Below, one piece after another: positions 1 through 10,587 of a stretch of 64,000 nucleotides of DNA. A program made the position numbers and the translations under genes. Within the stretch, counting starts at the first letter, position 1; the number at the start of each line of letters is the position of its first letter. The DNA is from Rossellomorea aquimaris (lineage in GTDB: Bacteria; Bacillota; Bacilli; Bacillales; Bacillaceae_B): positions 485,357-549,356 of the forward strand of contig NZ_VTEX01000003.1 of NCBI RefSeq assembly GCF_008180865.1, in the 5' to 3' direction. The notes beneath the pieces were generated by a model that was not told the DNA's origin, did not search any database, and saw nothing but the letters and a program-made list of their open reading frames with translations.

Positions 1-181
1 CCCGTGCTCCTACCACACTCACAAACATCCCGTTCGAACTTCCAAACACATTGGTCGCGATCAGGTTATCCATCGCTGCTTTCACCGCCACTGTATCAAT
101 CGGTTCGATCGGGTCATTGATGGATAGTTTAGCTGACTTCCCCGTTTCGGTCGTAAATTCCAGTTCTAATACTTTTGCCAT
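1..181 (-). CDS. DUF2922-family small protein (partial, cut by window edge)
   Basis: The reverse strand reads MAKVLELEFTTETGKSAK... from an ATG at 181 and stays open to the window edge, so the 3' end is missing. A strong site (AAAGGAGGAGG) precedes the ATG. The opening and the run of small polar residues resemble DUF2922 proteins, short Bacillaceae proteins of unknown function usually encoded next to a DUF1659 protein, as here. It follows the DUF1659 gene by 36 bases and is probably cotranscribed with it. No function can be assigned. Confidence 0.75.
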   Translation of the reverse strand, partial: MAKVLELEFTTETGKSAKLSINDPIEPIDTVAVKAAMDNLIATNVFGSSNGMFVSVVGAR

Positions 182-217
182 GCTGCCTCCTCCTTTCTAT
201 GGAACTATCGATTGTCC

Positions 218-436
218 TTACTCGTTAATGTCAAAGGTTTCGACCTTCTCGATGTTGTTTAATCCTTTTGATGAAAGACTTGCCACGGATAAAGCTGCGC
301 TGTTCATCTCATCTGCCGTTGCCAGTGCATTGATGTAGCTGTACGATTTGTACGCAATCTTAGGATTCCCCTTCTCATCCAGACCATCATTGTAAGCCAG
401 TCGTATTCTCGTAGATTTTAAATCCGCTGTTGCCAT
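218..436 (-). CDS. DUF1659-family small protein
   Basis: A 72-residue protein beginning MATADLKSTRIRL and containing a central KSYSYINALATADEM stretch, typical of DUF1659 as I recall the family. A start nine bases further upstream (GTG, 445) is possible, but AGGAGGTGAGGCAC places the Shine-Dalgarno sequence correctly for the ATG at 436. It is first in a two-gene unit with the DUF2922-like gene. The family has no known biochemical role; its members are small, soluble and without signal peptides, as this one appears to be. Confidence 0.8.
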   Translation of the reverse strand: MATADLKSTRIRLAYNDGLDEKGNPKIAYKSYSYINALATADEMNSAALSVASLSSKGLNNIEKVETFDINE

Positions 437-504
437 GTGCCTCACCTCCTTTCACCCTTTATATAGGGGATAGGGAGAGTGAAGGACACCCCCGTTTGAA
501 AAAA

Positions 505-559
505 GAGGGACGGACCTCGACTCCTAGTACCAGCTCCTAGGAATGGAGGTCCGTCCCTC
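505..559 (-). terminator. Intrinsic terminator of the glutamate dehydrogenase gene built from the GAGGGACGGACCTC repeat
   Basis: Perfect 14-base arms (505-518 and 546-559) flank a 27-base loop and are followed on the minus strand by TTTTTT. It lies five bases after the dehydrogenase stop. The arm sequence recurs at four other loci in the window. Confidence 0.85.
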
Positions 560-563
560 GTTC

Positions 564-1943
564 TTAATAAAGTTTCCCTTGTCTGTATAGAACCGTGGAT
601 AGTTTCATGACGGAGTGGATGTAGCAGTTTTGGCGCAGTGGGAATGGGTCGCCGAAGAATAGCGGCAGGACGGTGTCCATGGTTGATTTCATTTTGTCGT
701 AGAGGAGGTTGAATACTTCTTCCTCTGTGTAGAACTGTGTTTCCCGTCCTTGCAGCCATTCGAAGTAGGAGACGATGACCCCTCCGGCATTCGCCAGGAT
801 ATCAGGGATGATAATGACTCCTTTATCACTTAAATATTCATCAGCTTCCGTTGTGATTGGAGCATTGGCCCCTTCCACGATAATTCTTGCTTTCACCTTT
901 TCTGCATTATCCTTGTGCACCTGATCCTCTAACGCCGCCAGCATCAGAACGTCAACATCCAGGTACAGAACCTCTTCACGACCACGGATTTCAGCCTTCA
1001 CACCGATTTCCTTCAACTGTTCATCTTTCGTGGGAAGATCTCCTTTATTCTTCATCGTAAACTCAACCAAAGCCGGAATATCAAGACCATCCGAATTGAA
1101 CAACGTCACATTCCGGTCACTCACCGCCACCACTTTATTCTGTATATGAGTGGATTGATAGGCTTCAAGTGCCGCAACCGACCCTACATTCCCGAACCCC
1201 TGCACTGAAATCGTCAAGGGACGGTCCTCGAAATCGAGTGCCGTTTTCGCAAAGACATTATCCGTCTTCGTTAATAGACTCTTCTGTTCCCTTACAAAAT
1301 CATGAACGAGGTAGCGGAACGTAAAGAAGACGCCCTTTCCCGTCGCCTCTCTCCGGCCCAACGATCCCCCGTTCACAACACTCTTCCCCGTAAAGCTCCC
1401 TCTATAAGGCATCCCCGGCCGGATACTCTTGTACTCCGCCATCATCCAGTCCATTTCACGTTCCCCTGATCCCATATCGGGAGCCGGAATATCTTTATCG
1501 GGGCCAAGGACATCGCTGAAATACTGGACATACTTCCTCGCGATCAGATGAAGCTCCTTTTCCGTATACTCACGGGGATTCAGAATGATCCCGCCTTTTC
1601 CTCCACCGAATGGAACGTCATGAAGGGCATTCTTCAACGTCATCAAGGAAGCGAGATTCACGACCTCTTCCTCATTCACCGTCTCATGAAAACGTATCCC
1701 TCCCTTATATGGCCCCAGGGCATTATTATGCTGGACACGAAAAGCCGGGATCCTGACCACCTTTTCATCCTCCAACGGAATCCTCAAATACGATTTATGT
1801 ACGTGGTTCGGTGTCGACAAAATGGAAGTCAGCGACGTAAACGCTTTCTTTCTTGTCTCACCCTTCACTTCGGGTAAAAAAGCCTCGTCCTCTAATAAAG
1901 CATCCAATGACTTCTGAACAATATCTCTCGTTTGGCTGATCAA
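564..1943 (-). CDS. Glu/Leu/Phe/Val dehydrogenase family protein, probable glutamate dehydrogenase
   Basis: A 459-residue amino acid dehydrogenase that would interconvert glutamate and 2-oxoglutarate plus ammonia with NAD(P). Visible family signatures are KGGIRFH (substrate-binding lysine, residue about 80), PFGGGKGGI (second lysine), PAPDMGSGERE with the catalytic Asp, and the nucleotide-binding GFGNVGS. The C-terminal IVEGANAPIT and DILANAGGV segments are also typical. Length is slightly above the usual 415-430 because of an extra C-terminal stretch. Translation probably starts at TTG 1943, eight bases after AGGAGG. It is a single-gene unit with its own terminator. Substrate specificity within the family (Glu against Leu/Val) is inferred; the PAPDMGSG segment differs somewhat from the RocG/GudB form, so the assignment is good but not certain. 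Confidence 0.85.
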   Translation of the reverse strand: MISQTRDIVQKSLDALLEDEAFLPEVKGETRKKAFTSLTSILSTPNHVHKSYLRIPLEDEKVVRIPAFRVQHNNALGPYKGGIRFHETVNEEEVVNLASLMTLKNALHDVPFGGGKGGIILNPREYTEKELHLIARKYVQYFSDVLGPDKDIPAPDMGSGEREMDWMMAEYKSIRPGMPYRGSFTGKSVVNGGSLGRREATGKGVFFTFRYLVHDFVREQKSLLTKTDNVFAKTALDFEDRPLTISVQGFGNVGSVAALEAYQSTHIQNKVVAVSDRNVTLFNSDGLDIPALVEFTMKNKGDLPTKDEQLKEIGVKAEIRGREEVLYLDVDVLMLAALEDQVHKDNAEKVKARIIVEGANAPITTEADEYLSDKGVIIIPDILANAGGVIVSYFEWLQGRETQFYTEEEVFNLLYDKMKSTMDTVLPLFFGDPFPLRQNCYIHSVMKLSTVLYRQGKLY

Positions 1944-2060
1944 ATCTGGTCCCTCCTATTGGTTTGAAGAAAATAATGGTATTTATTATAGTGTTACCCT
2001 GTCACCCCTGGTTAAAAACGACTATTCATGAACTCTCAAATCGGGACCAACCGCCAAGCA

Positions 2061-2094
2061 GAAAAAACCACACCTTATCCCAAAAGGTGTGGTT
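2061..2094 (-). terminator. Intrinsic terminator after the LacI-family regulator
   Basis: Stem AACCACACCTT / AAGGTGTGGTT with a seven-base loop, followed on the minus strand by a T run (complement of 2062-2067). It ends the galactoside operon just after the regulator stop at 2109. Confidence 0.85.
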
Positions 2095-2108
2095 CTCAAT
2101 ATCACGAT

Positions 2109-4162
<2,054 letters not shown>

Positions 4163-4193
4163 TCACAATCCTTTTCTCCGTTCATGATCTCCG

Positions 4194-6137
4194 CTACAGC
4201 TCGTTTATCACGCAGTCATAAGGCTGTAAAACCACTTCACCAAACGTTTCTTCGTAGCCATTGTGGTTAATGATCATCTGATACGTTTTAGTTCCGACTG
4301 TTCTCGTAACAACCTCGACCCCCTGATTTGTTTCCACCGTTTCAATGTTTGAGTCATCTGTGATTTTCCTTGCAATTACGTTCATGATTTCTTTTTCGAT
4401 CCCCGCACCGATATAATACGCTTTCCCAGAGCCGAATGTATTTCCCGTTACACAGGCGTATTCATTGTAAAATGGGTCGTCGTAGCGATAAAGGGTTTCG
4501 GCCGTAATCGGGTTCACCAGATCACGCCAGTATTCAGCTATAGTGGTACGACCTGAATCCGATGACACAACAGGAACAGCTTGTCCTTCATGTAGAGATT
4601 CGGATTCCTCCACTTCAATACCCAGCAATGGAGACAACCCTCCCGGAATCATTTTTCCAAATACCAGATTGTTATCTTTATCCTTCACTCCTGCACGGTA
4701 CGACACAATGACAGTCCCTCCGTTCTTGGTGAACTCTTCAAGTCTCGCCGTCAATCTGTCATCCATCAGCTGAGGCACCGGTACAAGTACCACCTTGTAT
4801 TGTGAAAAATCCTGATCGTATTTCAACACATCGATCATCGTATTTTGTTTATGAAAAGGTTCATACAAACGAAGAACTTCTTCCGTAAAATCAATGCTCG
4901 GATTTTGCTGTTGAATTCTCCATGACCACACATTATCGAAGTCGTATAGAAGAGCGACATCCGCTTTTACCGGTGAATCAAAAAGTGTCTGATATTCTTT
5001 GACTTCACTGAAAAATTGCTTCACTTCATTGAATTTACGTGTCGTGCGGTTATTGGCATCAAGGATTCCAAGACAATACTGCTCGGCTCCGCGATTCATT
5101 CCACGCCAGCGGAAGAACAACATATTGGAACATCCATGAGCAAAAGCATGCCACGCCCATACCTTCGCCTGGTTCGGTCTAGGTAAGTACCCGATCACAT
5201 CATGGCCTTGAGCTCCCATTAATTCTTCTACGATCCAGAAATTTTGTTTCTTTAATCCCCGCACAAAATCAAGTGTCATGGAAAGGTGGGCGGGGGAAAT
5301 CGGTTCCTTCAAGCCACCCCAAACTGGATAATTGTCGTAGGAAACAAAATCGAGATCTCTCGAAAATTCATTATGATCAAACCACTTTCCAAAGAAACCG
5401 CCTGGGAGGTTCGTTGTCACGGTCTGATGAGCACCTTTCAAACGTCTGGAAAGCTCCACATGTTTAAGGGCAAATCCGCTTAAAGAAGCTGAACGAAAAC
5501 GGGACCAATCCAGCATCATGGCCGGGTTATGAACCGTTATCGTTTGTTTGGGTACGGGAATTTCAGAGAACCCGTTATACGTCTGTCCCCAAAAAATCGT
5601 TCCCCAGCGCTCGTTCAATTCGTCGATCGATTCATATTTCTTCTGGAGGAACGCCTGAAAACCACGTTGACAGCTGGAGCAGTAACACATATCACTATCT
5701 TCGTGACCGAATTCATTATCGATTTGCCATGACACAATCGCTTCTTCATCGCGATAATGATTGATCAGCTTTTCAGCGATTCGCAGGGAGTAGGTTTGGT
5801 ACGTTTCAGAGTTATAGCAATATTGCCTTCTGCCCCCGAACGACTTTTTCACCCCATTGATATCTTCAATGAATATATCGGGATGTTTGGCAGCAAGCCA
5901 CGCAGGAAACGTCGCAGTCGGTGTCCCGAACATCACTTTCATATCGTACGCCTTCACACGCTCGATGACATGATCAAAAAAGGAAAAATCAAAGCCGCCT
6001 TCTTCCTTCTCCATCAAGTGCCAGGCGAATTCGCCGATTCTGACCATGTTGACACCCATGTCTTTCATCCGTGAAAGGTCTTCGTCTATTAAATCGATAT
6101 CCCAATGTTCCGGATAGTAATCAACGCCTAAATACAT
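4194..6137 (-). CDS. Beta-galactosidase, glycoside hydrolase family 42
   Basis: A 647-residue cytoplasmic enzyme (no signal peptide) that hydrolyses beta-galactosides to galactose. The N-terminus MYLGVDYYPEHW is the GH42 signature. WQIDNEFGHE carries the acid/base Glu and IVEELMGAQG the nucleophile Glu. A cluster of Cys (YCYN, CYCSSCQRG) is consistent with the zinc-binding site of many GH42 enzymes. An in-frame GTG at 6146 is possible, but AGGTGAT is better placed for ATG 6137. It is the first gene of the segment galactosidase-galM-regulator, separated from galT by a 516-base repeat-rich gap. Confidence 0.93.
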   Translation of the reverse strand: MYLGVDYYPEHWDIDLIDEDLSRMKDMGVNMVRIGEFAWHLMEKEEGGFDFSFFDHVIERVKAYDMKVMFGTPTATFPAWLAAKHPDIFIEDINGVKKSFGGRRQYCYNSETYQTYSLRIAEKLINHYRDEEAIVSWQIDNEFGHEDSDMCYCSSCQRGFQAFLQKKYESIDELNERWGTIFWGQTYNGFSEIPVPKQTITVHNPAMMLDWSRFRSASLSGFALKHVELSRRLKGAHQTVTTNLPGGFFGKWFDHNEFSRDLDFVSYDNYPVWGGLKEPISPAHLSMTLDFVRGLKKQNFWIVEELMGAQGHDVIGYLPRPNQAKVWAWHAFAHGCSNMLFFRWRGMNRGAEQYCLGILDANNRTTRKFNEVKQFFSEVKEYQTLFDSPVKADVALLYDFDNVWSWRIQQQNPSIDFTEEVLRLYEPFHKQNTMIDVLKYDQDFSQYKVVLVPVPQLMDDRLTARLEEFTKNGGTVIVSYRAGVKDKDNNLVFGKMIPGGLSPLLGIEVEESESLHEGQAVPVVSSDSGRTTIAEYWRDLVNPITAETLYRYDDPFYNEYACVTGNTFGSGKAYYIGAGIEKEIMNVIARKITDDSNIETVETNQGVEVVTRTVGTKTYQMIINHNGYEETFGEVVLQPYDCVINEL

Positions 6138-6653
6138 ATCTATCACCTGTTTTGTTTAGTATAGAGAAAATAAGAAACCGGATCTTCATTGGTTTCTTAT
6201 TTCACTTGGAGATTTATTTCGTTTAGATGGTATTTATCGATATCATCTGATGATACATGTCCAAAAGTATCTTACAATTTTCTTCAAACGGCTCATAAAG
6301 AAGTAAAAGCGGATCAAATATTCTTGATTTCGCCGTTATATCTGAGATTTCGCCGATAAAATCAATATTCCGCCGATATATTTGAAATTTCGCTGATAAA
6401 ATCAAATTTACACTGATATAATCTGAAATGCCGGATCATATATTTGATTTCCGGCTCAAAAAGTGCGAAAACCGGATCTTAAGTCTCGAAATCGAGCTCA
6501 TAAAATCACAGAATGTATGTTTTTTTAACATTCCCACATAAAAACGACTCTGTTTAGCCCAAGAAAAGTCATTTCCTTCCGAAAATCCAACAATATAAAT
6601 CATGATAGCAGCAAATCCGTTCTAAACGTCGCTAAACTACCACAAAGGTTCTA
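6138..6653. other. Gene-free interval between galT and the beta-galactosidase gene
   Basis: No convincing gene is present. A 60-codon ORF across 6223-6405 is compositionally odd and is produced by the repeat array, so I do not call it. The interval is dominated by the 20-nt-period array at about 6311-6510. No clear intrinsic terminator or sigma-A promoter for the downstream gene could be picked out by eye. Confidence 0.7.
6311..6510. repeat. Degenerate tandem array with a 20-nt period, about ten units
   Basis: Consecutive 20-base blocks beginning at 6331, 6351, 6371, 6391, 6411, 6431, 6451, 6471 and 6491 start with CGCCG, CGCCG, CGCCG, CGCTG, CACTG, CCGGA, CCGGC, ACCGG and ATCGA. They mostly end in an AT-rich ...ATTT segment. 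A representative unit is CGCCGATAAAATCAATATTC. The register is kept without indels although the units differ by several bases. The array is entirely intergenic. Confidence 0.85.
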
Positions 6654-8147
6654 TCAAAACCCAGCAACGAACCTCATAAACGCCTTCTGTCCTTTTTCAT
6701 CCCTCTTAAATACACCGGCATCTTCGAGTACACGGGAGAATTTCTTACCTAATTCTTCTCTGACGATGCCAGCGACATTGTCAAGGGTCAACTCACCTTC
6801 GTAACGATCCTTCATCTTTTCCACCCACGACATGTGATAGTCTGCCACTTGGTGATATTCACCCAGCAGGAACTTTTCCACTTCTTGAAGTTCATCCTTT
6901 AAACGCGCAGGCAGAACGGCAAGGCCCATCACTTCGATCAAGCCGATGTTTTCTTTTTTGATATGATGGACATCTTCATGAGGATGGAATATCCCCATTG
7001 GATGTTCATCATTCGTTCGATTGTTCCTTAGAACAAGATCCATTTCATACTTCCCGTTTCGCATGCGGGCGATGGGTGTAATCGTGTTATGAGGTGTGTC
7101 CCCGGTAAAAGCAAGGACCTCAACTTCAGGGTCACTGTACCCTCTCCACCCTGATAAAATATCCTCCGCTGCATCTAATAGTGCTTCCATGTTTTCACTG
7201 TTCAACCGGATCACCGACATCGGCCACTTCACAATCGCAGCTTCCACTTCAGGATGATGACTCATAGAAAAGGTGTATTCTTTTTCCGCCTTCGCCATGG
7301 CAAAGTCATAATGTCCACCCTGATAATGATCGTGAGAAAGGATCGATCCACCGACAATCGGAAGGTCTGCATTCGAGCCGGCAAAATAATGAGGGAACTG
7401 ATCAACGAAATGAAGCAGCCGCTCGAAACCGGCACGATTGATTTCCATCGGACGATGGGTTTCCGATAACACAATACAGTGTTCGTTGTAATAGACATAA
7501 GGTGAATACTGCAGCATCCATCCTTCATCGGCAAGATTCAAACGGATCATCCGGTGATTTGCCCGTGCAGGATGACCGATTCTCCCCTGGTACCCTTCAT
7601 TTTCAACGCATAATAAACACTGTGGATACGTCTGATCCTTTGTCGACAAGGACTTTTCCAGGGCAATTTGCTTGGGATCTTTTTCAGGCTTGGACAGATT
7701 GATCGTAATATCGAGTTCCCCGTATTCGGTATCCACCTTGTAGCTGATGTTTTGACTGATCCGTTTCGTCTGGATGTAATTGCTATCCTGACTGAGCTGG
7801 TAAAAGTAATCAGTTGCCTGTTTGGGATCTCTATTATAATGGTCAGCAAACGTTTGATTGATGACAGATGGCCTTGCCACAAAACAGTCCATCACACTAG
7901 CCGAAAACATTTCTTTTTCATCAAACAGATCTTCGATGATTCCTTTTTCCACCGCATATGCTGTTAAGGTTTCAAGCAGGTCTGGAATGGAAATCCGGGC
8001 AAAAGAATCTGCCTCTTCAACCTTATACTCTTCCATTTTCAAAAGGGCAAGGAGTCGGTTCCGAACATAGACTTCATCTTCTTTCCCGATCAGTTCCGCC
8101 CCTATCGCCTTTTCTACAATCGCATCAATGGTCAAGAAAATGCTCAT
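6654..8147 (-). CDS. galT: Galactose-1-phosphate uridylyltransferase, Firmicutes type (class II)
   Basis: A 497-residue Leloir enzyme transferring UMP from UDP-glucose to galactose-1-phosphate. It belongs to the long GalT-2 family of Firmicutes rather than the 350-residue E. coli type. The segments HPARANHRMI, ILSHDHYQGGHYDFAM and GIFHPHEDVHHIKKENIG are characteristic, with His-rich active-site motifs. An in-frame start at 8213 would overlap galE deeply. ATG 8147 lies eight bases after the galE stop and is preferred. It is the third gene of galK-galE-galT. Confidence 0.92.
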   Translation of the reverse strand: MSIFLTIDAIVEKAIGAELIGKEDEVYVRNRLLALLKMEEYKVEEADSFARISIPDLLETLTAYAVEKGIIEDLFDEKEMFSASVMDCFVARPSVINQTFADHYNRDPKQATDYFYQLSQDSNYIQTKRISQNISYKVDTEYGELDITINLSKPEKDPKQIALEKSLSTKDQTYPQCLLCVENEGYQGRIGHPARANHRMIRLNLADEGWMLQYSPYVYYNEHCIVLSETHRPMEINRAGFERLLHFVDQFPHYFAGSNADLPIVGGSILSHDHYQGGHYDFAMAKAEKEYTFSMSHHPEVEAAIVKWPMSVIRLNSENMEALLDAAEDILSGWRGYSDPEVEVLAFTGDTPHNTITPIARMRNGKYEMDLVLRNNRTNDEHPMGIFHPHEDVHHIKKENIGLIEVMGLAVLPARLKDELQEVEKFLLGEYHQVADYHMSWVEKMKDRYEGELTLDNVAGIVREELGKKFSRVLEDAGVFKRDEKGQKAFMRFVAGF

Positions 8148-8154
8148 CCTAAAG

Positions 8155-9150
8155 TCACTCTCCCTTTCTATCGTCGTATCCATACGGATGGTTTCCGTGC
8201 CATTCCCAAGCATCCCCGATCATTTTGGTTATCGAGGTACGGGATGGATTCCAGCCCAGCATTTCTTTTGCTTTTTCTGAAGAAGCGATCAATTTGCTCG
8301 GGTCGCCTGCTCTTCTTTTGCCGATTTTCTCAGGGATGGGATGTCCGGTCACTTCTCTTGCAGCGTGGATCATTTCCTTTACCGAAAATCCCTGGCTGCT
8401 TCCCAGGTTGAAAATATTGCTTTCGTCTGTTCGCTTCAAGTAATCAAGAGCAAGGATATGGGCTTCGATCAAATCATCGACATGAATGTAATCACGGATG
8501 CATGTTCCGTCGGGAGTGTCATAGTCATCTCCAAAGATCGTGATATATTCACGTTGTTCGAGGGCCACCTGAAGAATGATCGGAATCAAATGAGTCTCAG
8601 GGGTATGATCCTCTCCGATTTCCCCGCGCGCTCCTGCCACATTGAAATAGCGGAGAGAAACGAACTTGATCCCATATGCCTCATCACACCATCTCATCAT
8701 TTTTTCCATGGCGAGCTTTGTTTCCCCGTACGCGTTGGTCGGCATGGTCGGCATCTTTTCTGTAATCGGCACCTGCTCAGGCTCTCCGTACGTTGCAGCC
8801 GTAGATGAAAACACGATATGCTTCACACCGAATTCATTCATCACTTCCAGGGTTACCTGGGTACCGTACACATTGTTATCAAAGTACTTCAATGGATTCT
8901 CCATCGATTCTCCGACAAGGGAATTTGCGGCAAAATGGATCACTCCATCAATGTTTTCTTTTTCGAACACAGATCGCAGAAAGTCTTTATCCCTAATATC
9001 TCCATTGTAAAAAACCGCATCCTCATGAATCGCCCCTCTGTGACCCGTTTCCAAATTATCCACTACGATGGTTCTGTATCCTCGCTCTACAAGCTGAAAT
9101 ACCGCATGAGAACCGACATAACCTGCACCGCCCAACACTAACACGTTCAT
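8155..9150 (-). CDS. galE: UDP-glucose 4-epimerase
   Basis: A 331-residue NAD-dependent short-chain (extended SDR) epimerase interconverting UDP-galactose and UDP-glucose. The N-terminal GGAGYVGSH is the NAD-binding motif, [10 protein letters not shown] carries the catalytic Ser/Thr, and YGETKLAME is the YxxxK pair. Its start overlaps the galK stop by four bases (ATGA), indicating translational coupling. The order galK-galE-galT matches many Firmicutes gal operons. Confidence 0.95.
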   Translation of the reverse strand: MNVLVLGGAGYVGSHAVFQLVERGYRTIVVDNLETGHRGAIHEDAVFYNGDIRDKDFLRSVFEKENIDGVIHFAANSLVGESMENPLKYFDNNVYGTQVTLEVMNEFGVKHIVFSSTAATYGEPEQVPITEKMPTMPTNAYGETKLAMEKMMRWCDEAYGIKFVSLRYFNVAGARGEIGEDHTPETHLIPIILQVALEQREYITIFGDDYDTPDGTCIRDYIHVDDLIEAHILALDYLKRTDESNIFNLGSSQGFSVKEMIHAAREVTGHPIPEKIGKRRAGDPSKLIASSEKAKEMLGWNPSRTSITKMIGDAWEWHGNHPYGYDDRKGE

Positions 9151-10328
9151 ACGATCACCTCTTTGTCTAATTCTGTTGCACCATTTCCTATACTTGCTAC
9201 ATAGAAGGTTGCTTCAATCCCTGCTGCATCTTTATATTTCTTTCCTACTCCGTTAATGAAACTCTCCACATAATCCTTTTCCACGATCGCAATCGCGCAG
9301 CCGCCGAAACCGGCTCCGGTCATCCTCGCTCCGACTACACCCTGTTGATTCCATGCTGCTTCTACAAGAGCATCCAGTTCTTTCCCAGTTACTTCATAAT
9401 CGTCACGGAGCGATACATGGGATTCATTCATCAACTTCCCGAACTCATGAAGCTGTCCTTTTTGTAAAAATTGAAGAGCTTTAAGCGTACGGCGATTTTC
9501 ATACACAGCATGCTTGGCTCGTTTTTGTTCGATTTCATTTGGTATCACATGCTTATGGAGCTGGAATTCTTCTTCGGTCAATTCACCCAGGGAACCGATA
9601 TCCTTCACAGATTGCAGTCTTTCCAGAGCAGATTCGCATTCCGTTCTTCGCTCATTGTATTTTGATCCGGCTAGCTCCCGTCGTTTATTGGAGTTCATGA
9701 TGATAATATTGTGATGCGCAAGATCAATCGGAGCGTATTGATAGTGGAGAGTGTTGGTATCCAGTAATATGCCGGATCCCTCTTTCCCCATTCCAATTGC
9801 AAATTGATCCATGATCCCGCTATTAACGCCGATGAACTCGTTTTCCACCTTTTGACCCGTCTTGACGAGATTGATCCGATCTACATCCAGTTCGAATAGT
9901 CCTTCAAGCATGACACCTGTCGCCAATTCAATGGAAGCCGATGAAGATAAACCTGCTCCGTTCGGAATATTCCCGTAAAAAAGAACGTCCATTCCAGTGT
10001 TAATAGTATAGTTTGCATCCTTCAAATAACGGATCATTCCTTTAGGGTAATTCGCCCAATCATGATATTTATCATAATCCAGGCTGTCGAGATCAAATTC
10101 TATGATGCCAGTATGTTCAAAATTCAAGGAATAAAGGCGCACCAGACTGTCTTCTCTTTTTCTAGTTACTGCATAGGTGCCGAACGTGATTGCACAAGGA
10201 AATACATGCCCTCCGTTATAATCCGTGTGTTCCCCAATTAAGTTGATACGTCCAGGGGCAAAAAAGGCACGGTTTGCTTCACTGACGAAAATCTCTTTAA
10301 AGCTCCTGAAAAGTTGCTGAACATCCAT
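9147..10328 (-). CDS. galK: Galactokinase
   Basis: A 393-residue GHMP kinase that phosphorylates galactose with [18 protein letters not shown] is the galactokinase signature near residue 26, [11 protein letters not shown] the ATP-binding GHMP motif, and [14 protein letters not shown] the C-terminal motif. It is first in the gal operon. Upstream are a sigma-A promoter, a palindromic operator and a cre site, so it is probably both substrate-induced and subject to glucose repression through CcpA. Confidence 0.95.
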   Translation of the reverse strand: MDVQQLFRSFKEIFVSEANRAFFAPGRINLIGEHTDYNGGHVFPCAITFGTYAVTRKREDSLVRLYSLNFEHTGIIEFDLDSLDYDKYHDWANYPKGMIRYLKDANYTINTGMDVLFYGNIPNGAGLSSSASIELATGVMLEGLFELDVDRINLVKTGQKVENEFIGVNSGIMDQFAIGMGKEGSGILLDTNTLHYQYAPIDLAHHNIIIMNSNKRRELAGSKYNERRTECESALERLQSVKDIGSLGELTEEEFQLHKHVIPNEIEQKRAKHAVYENRRTLKALQFLQKGQLHEFGKLMNESHVSLRDDYEVTGKELDALVEAAWNQQGVVGARMTGAGFGGCAIAIVEKDYVESFINGVGKKYKDAAGIEATFYVASIGNGATELDKEVIV

Positions 10329-10424
10329 TTTGATTCCTCCTACTATTTATACCGATCTTTCCGTTTGTCATCGTTCATGTCACTAGTGTTCTGTAATGAA
10401 TTTCCTGTCAACAACCCCTATTAC

Positions 10425-10438
10425 AGAAACCGCTTTCA
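10425..10438. promoter_or_regulatory. Catabolite-responsive element (cre) in the galK promoter
   Basis: AGAAACCGCTTTCA matches the CcpA consensus TGWAANCGNTNWCA at 13 of 14 positions and lies just downstream of the predicted -10 box, a repressing position. Confidence 0.75.
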
Positions 10439-10442
10439 CCCC

Positions 10443-10471
10443 ATGATAAATCAAGCAGGGAAAAAGGTCAA
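10443..10471 (-). promoter_or_regulatory. Sigma-A promoter of the gal operon
   Basis: On the minus strand TTGACC (complement of 10466-10471) is followed after 17 bases by TATCAT (complement of 10443-10448). It sits between the operator (upstream) and the cre site (downstream). Confidence 0.7.
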
Positions 10472-10478
10472 TAAAATT

Positions 10479-10497
10479 TTAGTAAAAGTTTTACTAA
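10479..10497. promoter_or_regulatory. Palindromic operator, probable LacI-family regulator site
   Basis: TTAGTAAAAGTTTTACTAA is a perfect 9-1-9 palindrome seven bases upstream of the -35 box of galK. LacI-family operators have this size and symmetry. Related half-sites (TAGTAAA, TTTTACTA) appear at 14601-14640 ahead of the symporter gene. Confidence 0.7.
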
Positions 10498-10587
10498 GTT
10501 ATTATTTTAGTTTTCCTTTATTTCAAATAAGGTGTAAAAAATACATCAGACCTCATTCAATCAAGGCCTGATGTTTATAAAATGTTT

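Noticed and set aside
6223..6405. 60-codon ORF on the minus strand
   Set aside because: It is created by the 20-nt array, has biased Ile/Asp repeats, and lacks a ribosome binding site.
6311..6510. Possible CRISPR array in the 20-nt-period region
   Set aside because: There is no conserved repeat with unique spacers; the units are contiguous and all diverged, and no cas genes are near.
8341..8808. 155-codon ORF antisense to galE
   Set aside because: It lies wholly inside galE, has no ribosome site, and its composition (His, Cys and Ser rich) is that of a complementary-strand shadow.
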